A stretch of 20,132 bases of DNA from a bacterium. Its GTDB lineage: Bacteria; CAIWAD01. Positions 1-7,128 of this stretch are shown piece by piece. Location: NCBI GenBank assembly GCA_030685015.1, contig JAUXWS010000061.1:1-20132 (forward strand), in the 5' to 3' direction. A model generated the notes under the pieces. It saw only the letters and a list, made by a program, of their open reading frames with translations. It did not search any database and was not told the origin of the DNA. Numbering within the stretch: the stretch's first letter is position 1; every line of letters begins with the position of its first letter. Both the position numbers and the translations under genes were made by a program.

Positions 1-1
1 G

Positions 2-2497
2 AGCCACACCACGGGCATCACCAGCCCCAGCGGCGCCCAATACCTGCAGTACGTCTACAACGGGAGCTACGACGTCAACGCCACGCCCATGACGGCGCCC
101 ATCGCCCTGCTCATCAGCTCCAACGAGAACGGCTTCGGCCCGGTGAGCTATCCCGACGTGGCGGTCAATCCAACCAGCCTGAGCAAGACCCTGCCCCCCG
201 GCGGCACGGATTCCGACGCCGTGACCGTCACCAACTCGGGCGAGGGCACCCTCATCTGGAACGCCAGCGTGACCACCTTCACGGCGGCGACCACGGTGCC
301 CCACCTGGAGCTGGCCAAGGGCGAGGTCGACCCGCGGCCCGGCCAGGTGGCGCGCGACGCCGGCGGCCCCGACGCCTTCGGCTACTCCTGGAAGGACTCC
401 AACGAGCCGGGCGGACCTGCCTTCAACTGGTTTGACATCAGCGGCATTGGCACGACCATCGGACCGGCGGACGACAGCAACTTCGGCCCCTACAACCTGG
501 GCTTCACATTCCCCTATTACGGGAACGACTTCACCACGGTCCGGGTGTGCACCAACGGCTTCCTCAGCTTCACCAGCACCAGCAACTCCCTGTCCAACCA
601 GGGCATTCCGAACACCAATGAGCCCAACAACATGCTCGCCCTGTTCTGGGACGACCTCAACCCCAATGCGGGCGGCTCGCTGAAGTACTATGTGGACAAC
701 GCCAACAACCGCTTCATCGTCCAGTGGACGAACGTGCCCATCTATGGCACCAGCAATCTGCAGACCTGCCAGGCCATCCTGCACGCCAATGGGCGCATCC
801 TCTTCCAGTACCTCACCGTGACCAGCCCCACGGGCTGCACGGTGGGCATCGAGAACGGCGCGGGCACGGACGGCCTCCAGGTGGTGTTCAACGCGCCCTA
901 CCTGGCCAACGGCCTGGCCATCGAGTTCGCCACCACCATCCCCTGGCTGACCCTCGCGCCCGGCTCGGGCAGCGTGGCGCCCGGCGGCAGCGGCGGCTTC
1001 ACGGTCAACTACGACGCCACCGAGATCCCCTACGGCACCTTCACGGGCCAGGTGAACTTCACCTGCAACGACCCGGACACGCCGACCATCACCATCCCGG
1101 TGACGATGATCGTCTCCGGTGACGACACGGTGCCGCCCACCATCATCCACACGGCGCTGGGCAACACGGAGAACACGGCTGGCCCCTACACCGTGAACGC
1201 CAACGTCACCGACCTGTCCGGCCTGGCGTCGGTCACCCTGGCCTACCGCATCAACGGCGGAACCTGGACCAACGTGGCCATGACGGGTGGACCCAACTAC
1301 ACGGCGGCCATCCCCGGCCAGCCCTTCAACACGACGGTGGATTACCAGATCACGGCGGTGGACGCCAGCCCCAACAACAATCAGGCGCAGACGCCGCAGC
1401 ACACCTTCCTGGTGGTGGACACCTCGCTGCCGGTCATCGTCCATGTGCCGCTCACCAACACGCAGGATGCGGTCGGCCCCTACGTGGTCAACGCCACGGT
1501 CACGGACAACGCCGGCCTCGCCTCGGTCACCCTGGCCTATCGCATCAACAACGGCGCCTGGACCAACGTGGCCATGACGGGCGGCCCGCTCTACACAGCC
1601 AACATTCCCGGGCCGCGGCCCATCGGCACCATGATCGACTACCAGATCACGGCGGTGGACGCCAGCCCGGGCGGCAACACGGCGCAGACGGCGGTGATCA
1701 CCTTCACCATCCTGGCCCCCACCGGTTTGGAATACTGCCAGGATTTCGAAACGGGCGGTCTGGATGACTTCACGACGGTCAACTTTGGCAGTGGCAACGA
1801 TTGGGGGATCTCCACCTACAATAGCTACGCCGCCTATATCCAGTACAGCAGCACGAGCCAGGAAGACCACGCCGGCCTGATCAGCCCGGTCTTCGATTGC
1901 AGCGGGCAGGCCACCGTTCAGCTTGATTTCTGGATGCATTTGCGCTATGGCTACAGCAACTACTGGACCGATGCATATGTCAAGCTGTCCACGGACGGCG
2001 GCGCCACCTGGCCGCACACCATTGATGAATGGCATGCCGGACCGGATGATCCCGACGTGGTGGTGGAAGGCGACTTCAGCTATGACATCACGGCGCTGGC
2101 CGCCGGCCAGTCCAACGTCAAGCTCATGTTCGAGTTCCACGATCTCTATGACTGGTATTGGTATGTGGACGATGTGTGCGTCACCGGCACCTTGATCATC
2201 AACGAGCTGGAGCCGGTGGACCTCAACATCGCCTACCTGGGCGCCGGCGTGGCCCAGCTGTCCTGGGCGGCGGTCCCTGTGGCCACCAGCTACGACATCT
2301 ATGTGGCCAACGCCATGGGCGGGACCTGGACCTTCCTGGCCAACACGACGGGAACCAGCCACAACCTGTCCACCGGCACCGGGTTGACGAGGGTCTACCG
2401 GGTGGTCACGCGCCAGGATGCCGCGGCGGCCGCGGCCGTGCACGTCAATCCGACGGCCCGCCGCCTCACGGAGGCCGAGCAACTGATGACCAAGTAA
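2..2497 (+). CDS. Large multidomain secreted protein, 5' end cut off by the window
   Basis: The frame is open from the first bases of the window to TAA at 2495-2497, so the true start lies upstream. The ATG at 89 is probably internal, because the coding-like sequence before it reads straight through. The visible part is a chain of beta-sandwich modules: an Ig-like domain (about 161-290, NPTSLSKTLPPGGT type), a nidogen-like region (about 380-930) with conserved aromatic and GFLSF/ALFWDDL-like segments, a second Ig-like domain (about 945-1115), two tandem 98-residue repeats (1124-1715), a MAM/jelly-roll-like module (about 1728-2190) with the closing pattern WYVDDVCV, and a fibronectin-III-like domain (about 2205-2430). 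No enzyme active site is visible here; a catalytic domain could lie upstream. The C-terminus (EAEQLMTK) is not a T9SS sorting domain. A strong terminator follows within 40 bases. An extracellular or cell-surface role is inferred from the modules; the exact function is unknown. Confidence 0.88.
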   Translation, partial: SHTTGITSPSGAQYLQYVYNGSYDVNATPMTAPIALLISSNENGFGPVSYPDVAVNPTSLSKTLPPGGTDSDAVTVTNSGEGTLIWNASVTTFTAATTVPHLELAKGEVDPRPGQVARDAGGPDAFGYSWKDSNEPGGPAFNWFDISGIGTTIGPADDSNFGPYNLGFTFPYYGNDFTTVRVCTNGFLSFTSTSNSLSNQGIPNTNEPNNMLALFWDDLNPNAGGSLKYYVDNANNRFIVQWTNVPIYGTSNLQTCQAILHANGRILFQYLTVTSPTGCTVGIENGAGTDGLQVVFNAPYLANGLAIEFATTIPWLTLAPGSGSVAPGGSGGFTVNYDATEIPYGTFTGQVNFTCNDPDTPTITIPVTMIVSGDDTVPPTIIHTALGNTENTAGPYTVNANVTDLSGLASVTLAYRINGGTWTNVAMTGGPNYTAAIPGQPFNTTVDYQITAVDASPNNNQAQTPQHTFLVVDTSLPVIVHVPLTNTQDAVGPYVVNATVTDNAGLASVTLAYRINNGAWTNVAMTGGPLYTANIPGPRPIGTMIDYQITAVDASPGGNTAQTAVITFTILAPTGLEYCQDFETGGLDDFTTVNFGSGNDWGISTYNSYAAYIQYSSTSQEDHAGLISPVFDCSGQATVQLDFWMHLRYGYSNYWTDAYVKLSTDGGATWPHTIDEWHAGPDDPDVVVEGDFSYDITALAAGQSNVKLMFEFHDLYDWYWYVDDVCVTGTLIINELEPVDLNIAYLGAGVAQLSWAAVPVATSYDIYVANAMGGTWTFLANTTGTSHNLSTGTGLTRVYRVVTRQDAAAAAAVHVNPTARRLTEAEQLMTK
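1124..1715 (+). repeat. Two tandem 294-bp repeats encoding 98-residue Fn3/Ig-like modules
   Basis: Unit 1 starts at about 1124 and unit 2 at about 1418. The nucleotide match is strong, including shared stretches coding for ASVTLAYRIN, TNVAMTGGP and DYQITAVDASP. Unit 1 has VDASPNNNQAQT where unit 2 has VDASPGGNTAQT. A more diverged single copy of the same module lies in the subtilisin gene at about 4356-4625 (SVTLDWRL, FRVTAVDAS). This looks like recent in-frame duplication of a module in a surface protein. Confidence 0.85.
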
Positions 2498-2530
2498 TCG
2501 AGGGGGACGGCCACCCCGGTCCATGAAGTG

Positions 2531-2563
2531 AGGCCCCCCGCGAGCAGTCGCGGGGGGCCTTTC
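2531..2563 (+). terminator. Rho-independent terminator of the multidomain protein gene
   Basis: A perfect 13-bp stem (2531-2543 pairs with 2548-2560) encloses a GCAG tetraloop and is followed by a short T run. It lies 34 bases after the stop codon. The T tract is short (TTT), but the very GC-rich stem makes termination likely. Confidence 0.85.
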
Positions 2564-2639
2564 ACCAACCCGGCACGGGCTTTGCGCGGAAAATGGGGCG
2601 CGATTGCCCAACCAACCGCCGCACGGCTTCAGCAGACCT

Positions 2640-2804
2640 AGCAGCCTGTCGGGCTTGGGCCTTGGATGGGATTCGCGCCCAAATCGAGGCCAGTTTTTCG
2701 GAATTTTCGCAGAGCATACTGGTGGTCTGTTCAAGAAAATTGCGGAAAATCCGGACCGATTGGGGCGATGAAGACCGCCAAGTGGCCAAGTCCGACAGGC
2801 TGCT
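2640..2804 (+). repeat. 165-bp element with 19-bp terminal inverted repeats, copy A
   Basis: The left end (2640-2658) reads AGCAGCCTGTCGGGCTTGG. The right end (2786-2804) is its inverse complement apart from one base. The interior matches copy B at 14518-14747 closely in the opposite orientation, apart from an insertion in B. It contains no convincing gene: open frames across it are short or lack ribosome binding sites and homology that I recognise. It fills most of the gap between the terminator at 2563 and the protease start at 2907. Its size and inverted ends fit a MITE- or REP/BIME-like non-autonomous repeat. No clear flanking target-site duplication is visible, and no transposase is present in the window. 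Confidence 0.8.
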
Positions 2805-2906
2805 GGCGCGACGCTGCCGCCTCCCTTCGGGATCGGGCGGGGCAATCAAATGTCTTGCCAACTGAACAAGTGAAGACGGGCCGCCGTCAAGCAGGAAGGG
2901 ATCACG

Positions 2907-5432
2907 ATGAAACAACTTGCTGTCATGTTGCTCTCGGCCGGCGTCGCCGCCGCGGGGACATTCTCTCCGGGTCTGGAGCGTCTCGTGGCCGACCGTCCCG
3001 GTGGGGAGACGATGACCGTGCTGCTGGCCATGCGCGAGCAGGCGGACATCACGACCCTCAGCGCCGAACTCAGCGCCCGCCGGGTCACGCGCGCCGAGCG
3101 CAACCGGCAGGTGGTGGAGCGTTTGACGGAGACGGCTGGAGTCTCCCAGGCCGCCTTGCTGGCCGAGCTGGAGCAGCTCAAGGCCGCGGGCAAGGTCGAA
3201 GGCTACACGCCTTATTGGATCACCAACGCCGTGGTTGTGCGCGCTCCCCTGGCCATCCTGCGCCAGCTGGCGGCGCGGGAGGACGTGGCGGTGGCGGAGC
3301 CCGATCTGCGGGTGGAGCTGATCCAGCCCATCCTGCCCGAGGGAGGCCCGGTGGAAGACGGTGGCAATGGTCAGCGCACGCCGGAGGCGGGCGTGACAGC
3401 CGTGCGCGCTCCCCAGGTCTGGAGCGAGTTGGGCATCACGGGCACGGGCGCCCTGGTGGGCGGCATCGACACCGGCGTGCTCGGCACACACACGGCGCTG
3501 AGTTCCCGCTGGCGTGGCAACAACGGACATCCCGCCAGCCAGTGCTGGATCGACGCGGCCAACCTGGGCCACACCACGCCGCAGGATGGGCATGGCCACG
3601 GCACCCACACCATGGGCACGATGGTGGGCGGCGCTCCCGGCGACGAGGTGGGCGTGGCCCCAGGGGCGCAGTGGATCGCCAGCAACTGCATCAACATGGG
3701 CACGGGCGCGGCCTTCGACAACGCCGTGATCGCCTCCTTCCAGTTCATGGCCAACCCTGACGGCAACCCGAACACCATCGACGACGTGCCGGACGTGGTG
3801 CAGAATAGCTGGGGCGTCAACGAAGGCTTCAGCGGCTACTTCGATTGTGACAGCCGCTGGTGGGCGGCCATTGACAACTGCGAGGCGGCGGGGGTCTGCG
3901 TCACCTGGTCCGCCGGCAACGAGGGTCCGGGCAGCACCACCCTGCGCAGCCCGGGGGATCGCGCCCTGACGCCCTACAATTGCTTCTCGGTGGGCGCCAC
4001 CAGCGCCTTCTCCCCTTACACCATCGCCAGCTTCTCCTCGCGCGGGCCCAGCGGCTGTGGCGGCGCCTTCGCCATGAAGCCGGAGGTCTCGGCCCCCGGC
4101 GTGGACACGCGCAGCTGCTACAACAACGGCGGCTACACCGTGATGAGCGGCACCTCCATGGCCGGACCGCACGTGGCGGGAGTGGTGGCTCTCATGCGCA
4201 GCGCCAACCCGGACCTGGAGGTGGATCTCATCAAGCAGATCCTGATGGATACGGCCGTGGACCGGGGATCGGCCGGCGAGGACAACACCTACGGCCACGG
4301 CACGGTGGACGCCTACGAGGCGGTGCTGGCCGCCTTGGCCGGTTTCAACGACCTCTACCCGCCCATCATCCTGCTGCTGGAGACGGACCTGGCCCTGGCC
4401 GGCCAGCCCCTGACCGTGGCGGCCCGCGTCACCGACGCCAGCGGCCTCTCCTCCGTGACGCTTGACTGGCGTCTGGCGGAGGGCGAATGGCAGACCCTGC
4501 CCATGTCCCAGAGCGGACTTGTCTGGTCGGCCCAGATTCCCGGCCAGACGGGCGGCGCCACCCTGGAGTTCCGCGTCACGGCCGTGGATGCCTCGGAGAA
4601 CGTCAACAGCGCCACCACACCGGTGGGCAGCCGGGTGGTCTACACCCGGATCCACGCCGACGGCTTCAACGGAGCATCAGCCTTCACCCACGAGGGCGGC
4701 GGCGGCCTGACCGACCAGTGGCACCTGGAGAGCGCCCGCGCCTTCGAGGGCAGCCACAGCTGGAAGTTCGGCGGCACGGGCACGGGCAACTACGCCAATG
4801 ACGCAGGCGGCATCCTGACCAGCCCGACCCTGCCCCTGCCCGCCGGCGCGACGGAGATCACGGCCGCCATCCGATCCTGGATCGCCGCGGAGACCTCCGG
4901 CGCCTACCCGGACTCCTGCTACGACGGCGGCAAGTGGGAGATGAGCGTGAACGGCGGCCCCTGGCAGGACGCCCTGCCGGCCCCGGCCTATTCGCATGCT
5001 CTGCGTGGCGGCACCGCCACCGCCGCGCTGCGGGCCTGGCTGGGCTTCCCGGTGCGCCTCTACAGCGGCATCGCGGACTGGACCGTGCTCAGCGCGGTCG
5101 TGCCGCCGGCCGCCTCCACCGTGCAATTCCGCTGGCTCTTCGGAACGGACGTGGGCACGGTGCGAGAGGGCTGGTACCTGGATGACTTCCGGCTCCTGGC
5201 CCTGGTGGCGCCGGTGGTGGGAGCGCCGGTGGACGACCTGTCCATCAGTTGGTCGGACGGCGTGGCCACCCTGGATTGGAGTCCCCTGCCCGGCGCCCTT
5301 TCCTACAAGATCTATGCCAGCGAAGTGGCATGGGATGACACGCCGCTCCTGGTGGGCGAAGTGGCGACACCGTCCTTCCAACATTCCGGGGCGGGCACCA
5401 TGCGCTTCTATCAGGTGCGGGTCGTCTACTAA
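2907..5432 (+). CDS. Secreted subtilisin-family (S8) serine protease with C-terminal beta-sandwich modules
   Basis: This 841-residue protein starts at ATG 2907, six bases after an AGGAAGGG ribosome binding site. The order is: a short signal peptide (MKQLAVMLLSAGVAAAG); an inhibitor-I9-like propeptide region to about residue 145; the S8 catalytic domain with Asp188 (GGIDTG), His231 (GHGTHTMG), oxyanion Asn338 (SAGNEG) and Ser417 (GTSMAGPHVAG), so the triad is complete; an Ig/Fn3-like module at about 484-573, related to the tandem modules of the upstream gene; a jelly-roll-like domain at about 580-770 ending in WYLDDFRLL; and an Fn3-like end domain (about 772-841). It should be an active extracellular endopeptidase. 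Substrate is unknown. There is no T9SS sorting domain at the C-terminus. Copy A of the TIR element lies just upstream and a terminator just downstream. Confidence 0.95.
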   Translation: MKQLAVMLLSAGVAAAGTFSPGLERLVADRPGGETMTVLLAMREQADITTLSAELSARRVTRAERNRQVVERLTETAGVSQAALLAELEQLKAAGKVEGYTPYWITNAVVVRAPLAILRQLAAREDVAVAEPDLRVELIQPILPEGGPVEDGGNGQRTPEAGVTAVRAPQVWSELGITGTGALVGGIDTGVLGTHTALSSRWRGNNGHPASQCWIDAANLGHTTPQDGHGHGTHTMGTMVGGAPGDEVGVAPGAQWIASNCINMGTGAAFDNAVIASFQFMANPDGNPNTIDDVPDVVQNSWGVNEGFSGYFDCDSRWWAAIDNCEAAGVCVTWSAGNEGPGSTTLRSPGDRALTPYNCFSVGATSAFSPYTIASFSSRGPSGCGGAFAMKPEVSAPGVDTRSCYNNGGYTVMSGTSMAGPHVAGVVALMRSANPDLEVDLIKQILMDTAVDRGSAGEDNTYGHGTVDAYEAVLAALAGFNDLYPPIILLLETDLALAGQPLTVAARVTDASGLSSVTLDWRLAEGEWQTLPMSQSGLVWSAQIPGQTGGATLEFRVTAVDASENVNSATTPVGSRVVYTRIHADGFNGASAFTHEGGGGLTDQWHLESARAFEGSHSWKFGGTGTGNYANDAGGILTSPTLPLPAGATEITAAIRSWIAAETSGAYPDSCYDGGKWEMSVNGGPWQDALPAPAYSHALRGGTATAALRAWLGFPVRLYSGIADWTVLSAVVPPAASTVQFRWLFGTDVGTVREGWYLDDFRLLALVAPVVGAPVDDLSISWSDGVATLDWSPLPGALSYKIYASEVAWDDTPLLVGEVATPSFQHSGAGTMRFYQVRVVY

Positions 5433-5455
5433 GGCGCCCGGCCGCAAGCAGATCG

Positions 5456-5487
5456 GCGCCGGATTCCACTTGGGGTCCGGCGCTTTC
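5456..5487 (+). terminator. Terminator after the subtilisin gene
   Basis: The stem GCGCCGGATTCC pairs with GGGGTCCGGCGC (12 bp including two G-U pairs) around an ACTT loop and is followed by TTTCCCTT. It lies 24 bases after the stop and just beyond the end of the convergent spmB gene, so it separates two converging transcripts. Confidence 0.8.
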
Positions 5488-5489
5488 CC

Positions 5490-6038
5490 TTATCCGAACA
5501 TGACGCGGCAGATCCACAGCGCCGCCAGCAGGCCGGCGGCGTCGGCCAGCAGGCCGGCGATCAGGGCATGGCGAGTGCGGCGGATGCCCACCGAACCGAA
5601 GTAGACGGCCAGCACGTAGAAGGTCGTCTCGGTGGAGCCGTACATGGTGCTGGCCAAGCGGCCGATGAAGGAGTCGGGGCCGTGCACCTGAATGAGTTCG
5701 GTGACCAGGCCCAGGCTGCCCGAACCGGAGAGGGGACGCATCAGGGCGGCAGGGAGCGCCTCCACCGGGAATCCGATGGCCGCCGTGAGCGGTGCCAGCA
5801 GGCCGGCCAACAGATCCAGGGCGCCGGAGGCGCGAAACATGCCGATGGCCACCAGAATGGCCACCAGGTAGGGAATGATGCGCAGAGCCACCTCGAAGCC
5901 GCCCTTGGCCCCTTCGATGAACTCCTCGTAGAGCTTGACTCGGCGCGCCACGGCGAAGACGGGAATGGCGACGAAAAGGAATGGCACCAGGGCGTGTGAG
6001 AAGGCGTCGATGGCCGGGCGGAGCAGCTCAACCGTCAT
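5490..6038 (-). CDS. spmB: Spore maturation protein B family (nucleoside recognition/gate domain) membrane protein
   Basis: This 182-residue polytopic membrane protein (B. subtilis SpmB is about 178) has hydrophobic segments near residues 15-30, 50-90, 138-152 and 158-178. The conserved middle PLSGSGSLGLVTEL...DSFIGRLASTMYGSTETTFYVLAVYFG is characteristic of SpmB and the Gate domain. In Bacillus the SpmA/SpmB pair is needed for spore core dehydration. Homologues are common in bacteria that do not form spores, where the transported substrate is not established. The start at 6038 lies inside the end of spmA (11-base overlap), with a GGGAGG ribosome binding site, so translation is probably coupled. 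Nothing else in the window suggests sporulation. Confidence 0.93.
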   Translation of the reverse strand: MTVELLRPAIDAFSHALVPFLFVAIPVFAVARRVKLYEEFIEGAKGGFEVALRIIPYLVAILVAIGMFRASGALDLLAGLLAPLTAAIGFPVEALPAALMRPLSGSGSLGLVTELIQVHGPDSFIGRLASTMYGSTETTFYVLAVYFGSVGIRRTRHALIAGLLADAAGLLAALWICRVMFG

Positions 6039-6648
6039 GGCGCGCCTCCCCGCCTTGCTCGGCGGGCTGGATGGGGAAGAAGCGCGGCAAGAGGCGGCTG
6101 GCCAGGATGGCCACCACCGTGGCGATGCCCGAGGCGACCAGGGTGGTTCCCACGATCTCCGCCGGTTGGGCGCTGCCGGCGCCGGCCCGCACGGCGATGA
6201 TGGTGGTCGGGATAAGGGTGATGCTGGCGGTGTTGATGGCCAGGAAGGTCACCTGGCTGTTGCTGGCCGTGTCCTTGCGCGGATTGAGTTCCTGCAGCTG
6301 CTCCATCGCTTTCAGGCCCAGGGGCGTGGCGGCGTTGCCCAAGCCCAGCCAGCTGGCGCTGATGTTGAGCAGCATGGAGCCCAGCGCGGGATGACCATCG
6401 GGAATGTCCGGGAAGAGGCGGCGAAAGATGGGGCGGATTGCCTTGGCCAGCAATTGGATCATTCCCGCCTTCTCCGCGACTCGCATCAGGCCCAGCCACA
6501 GGCTCATGACACCGATGAGGGAAAGGGCGATGGTCACGGCCACGCCGGCCATGTCGAAGGCGGCCTTGCTCACCTCGTCCAGGCGACCGGTGAAGGCGCC
6601 CACCACGACGCTGCCCACCACGAGGGCCAGCCAGATCCAGGTCATCAT
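6028..6648 (-). CDS. spmA: Spore maturation protein A family (nucleoside recognition/gate domain) membrane protein
   Basis: This 206-residue membrane protein has the SpmA pattern: an N-terminal transmembrane helix (MMTWIWLALVVGSVVVGAF), the segment SLIGVMSLWLGLMRVAEKAG, a DIPDGHPALGSMLLNISASWLGLGNAATPLGLKAM block that is highly typical of the family, and TFLAINTASITLIPTTIIAVR. It is close to the usual length (about 196). The start is ATG 6648, six bases after AGGAG; a second ATG follows directly at 6645. It forms a two-gene operon with spmB. The pair probably makes a membrane complex; its role outside sporulation is unknown. Confidence 0.93.
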   Translation of the reverse strand: MMTWIWLALVVGSVVVGAFTGRLDEVSKAAFDMAGVAVTIALSLIGVMSLWLGLMRVAEKAGMIQLLAKAIRPIFRRLFPDIPDGHPALGSMLLNISASWLGLGNAATPLGLKAMEQLQELNPRKDTASNSQVTFLAINTASITLIPTTIIAVRAGAGSAQPAEIVGTTLVASGIATVVAILASRLLPRFFPIQPAEQGGEARHDG

Positions 6649-6718
6649 GGGCTGCTCCTAGGTTTTTCTGGTTGAGCGGGAGGATGGCCCTCCGCGACCG
6701 GGACATCTACCGCGAAGA

Positions 6719-6748
6719 TATCAATCGGGCCTTCCCCCAACATGTCAA
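6719..6748 (-). promoter_or_regulatory. Possible promoter for spmA-spmB
   Basis: On the - strand TTGACA (6748-6743) is followed after 18 bases by TTGATA (6724-6719). An overlapping TATCTTCG (6720-6713) differs at one defined base from the TAnnTTTG box seen elsewhere in the window, but has only a partial -33 match. Either would give a leader of about 55-65 bases. Prediction only. Confidence 0.3.
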
Positions 6749-6772
6749 CCGGATGCAAATGAACGGTTCAGT

Positions 6773-6788
6773 TGTGATCCGCGTCACA
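6773..6788. promoter_or_regulatory. Crp/Fnr-family type operator palindrome
   Basis: The sequence is TGTGATCCGCGTCACA, which is TGTGA-N6-TCACA with both half-sites perfect for the E. coli CRP core consensus. It lies in the spmA/pepN intergenic region, centred about 132 bases upstream of the spmA start and about 350 upstream of pepN. Which gene it controls cannot be read from the sequence. Confidence 0.45.
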
Positions 6789-6826
6789 TGCGATGAAGCC
6801 ATGTGTTCCGAACGATCTGCCCGATC

Positions 6827-6843
6827 TTGCACAAATTGTGCAA
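6827..6843. promoter_or_regulatory. Perfect palindrome TTGCACAA-A-TTGTGCAA, probable operator
   Basis: Two perfect 8-base half-sites flank a central A. The inner TGCAC-N5-GTGCA resembles, with one extra spacer base, the TGCNC-N4-GTGCA box reported for LexA in Fibrobacter succinogenes. The regulator is not encoded in this window. Confidence 0.4.
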
Positions 6844-6917
6844 TTCCCAGCCGCTGACCCGCACAAGCCTTGTTGACTGTTAACAGGTTTGAAACTGGCA
6901 CACGATTCGCCTTAAGC

Positions 6918-6932
6918 AAGCTGAATCAGCTT
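6918..6932. promoter_or_regulatory. Palindrome AAGCTGA-A-TCAGCTT
   Basis: This 15-base dyad has the same half-sites as the core of the larger palindrome at 19534-19562, upstream of recG and the small gene. Because it recurs in two divergent intergenic regions, a shared operator is plausible. Confidence 0.4.
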
Positions 6933-6940
6933 TGTCAAGG

Positions 6941-7046
6941 CCTGCGGCAGCAGGTGGTTCCCTCGTGCATGAACCATGAGCGGAACGGTGGAGTCGGGTA
7001 GGCAGCCGGACTCATGCAGAATAGCCCGGAGCAATCCGGGCTTTCT
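6941..7046 (+). ncRNA. Candidate structured RNA or leader ending in a terminator
   Basis: Three elements occur in order: hairpin CCTGC-GGCA-GCAGG (6941-6954); a long-range stem TGCATGA (6966-6972) with TCATGCA (7012-7018), which encloses and overlaps an alternative hairpin GAGTC/GACTC (6991-6995 with 7009-7013); and a terminator hairpin at 7023-7042. No coding sequence fits: the only ATG frames give peptides of 10 and 30 residues without clear ribosome binding sites. It could be a small RNA or an attenuator/riboswitch-like leader of pepN. It does not match any riboswitch consensus that I can recall, nor 4.5S or tmRNA. The 5' end is undefined. Confidence 0.35.
7023..7046 (+). terminator. Terminator upstream of pepN
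   Basis: AGCCCGGA-GCAA-TCCGGGCT is a perfect 8-bp stem with a GCAA tetraloop, followed by TTCT. It is oriented for + strand transcription and ends about 80 bases before the pepN start. No annotated + strand gene lies before it in the intergenic region, so it implies a short transcript or attenuation. Confidence 0.65.
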
Positions 7047-7076
7047 ATATCTCCTCCACAAATTCTAATTTCAGTC

Positions 7077-7100
7077 GGTTGACAGTGTTGATGGTCAACC
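7077..7100. promoter_or_regulatory. Inverted repeat GGTTGAC-N10-GTCAACC just before pepN
   Basis: Two perfect 7-base arms lie 29-52 bases upstream of the pepN ATG. The left arm contains TTGACA (7079-7084), a possible -35 element, but no good -10 or TAnnTTTG box follows at the usual distance. It may be an operator over the pepN promoter or a hairpin in its leader. Confidence 0.3.
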
Positions 7101-7128
7101 TGATTTCAATAGTAAGAAAGGCCGCACG

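Noticed and set aside
2593-2865. Short open frames within copy A of the repeat, with related frames in copy B, considered as a small gene
   Set aside because: The differences between copies do not favour any one frame, the hairpin insertion changes the product strongly, and there is no clear ribosome binding site. The inverted ends fit a non-coding repeat.
2562-4655. A 697-codon open frame antisense to the subtilisin gene
   Set aside because: The protein is rich in His, Arg, Gly and Gln, has no domain, and mirrors the GC-rich codons of a protease with a complete catalytic triad on the other strand.
6672-6857. A 61-codon open frame in the spmA/pepN gap
   Set aside because: It crosses the Crp-type and TTGCACAA palindromes, has no familiar motif and no terminator close behind. 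Regulatory DNA explains it better.
6941-7046. Structured region considered as 4.5S RNA, tmRNA, a tRNA or a cyclic-di-GMP riboswitch
   Set aside because: The conserved SRP loop, the tRNA T-arm sequence and the tetraloop/receptor pattern of the riboswitch are absent. Only a generic structured RNA can be supported.
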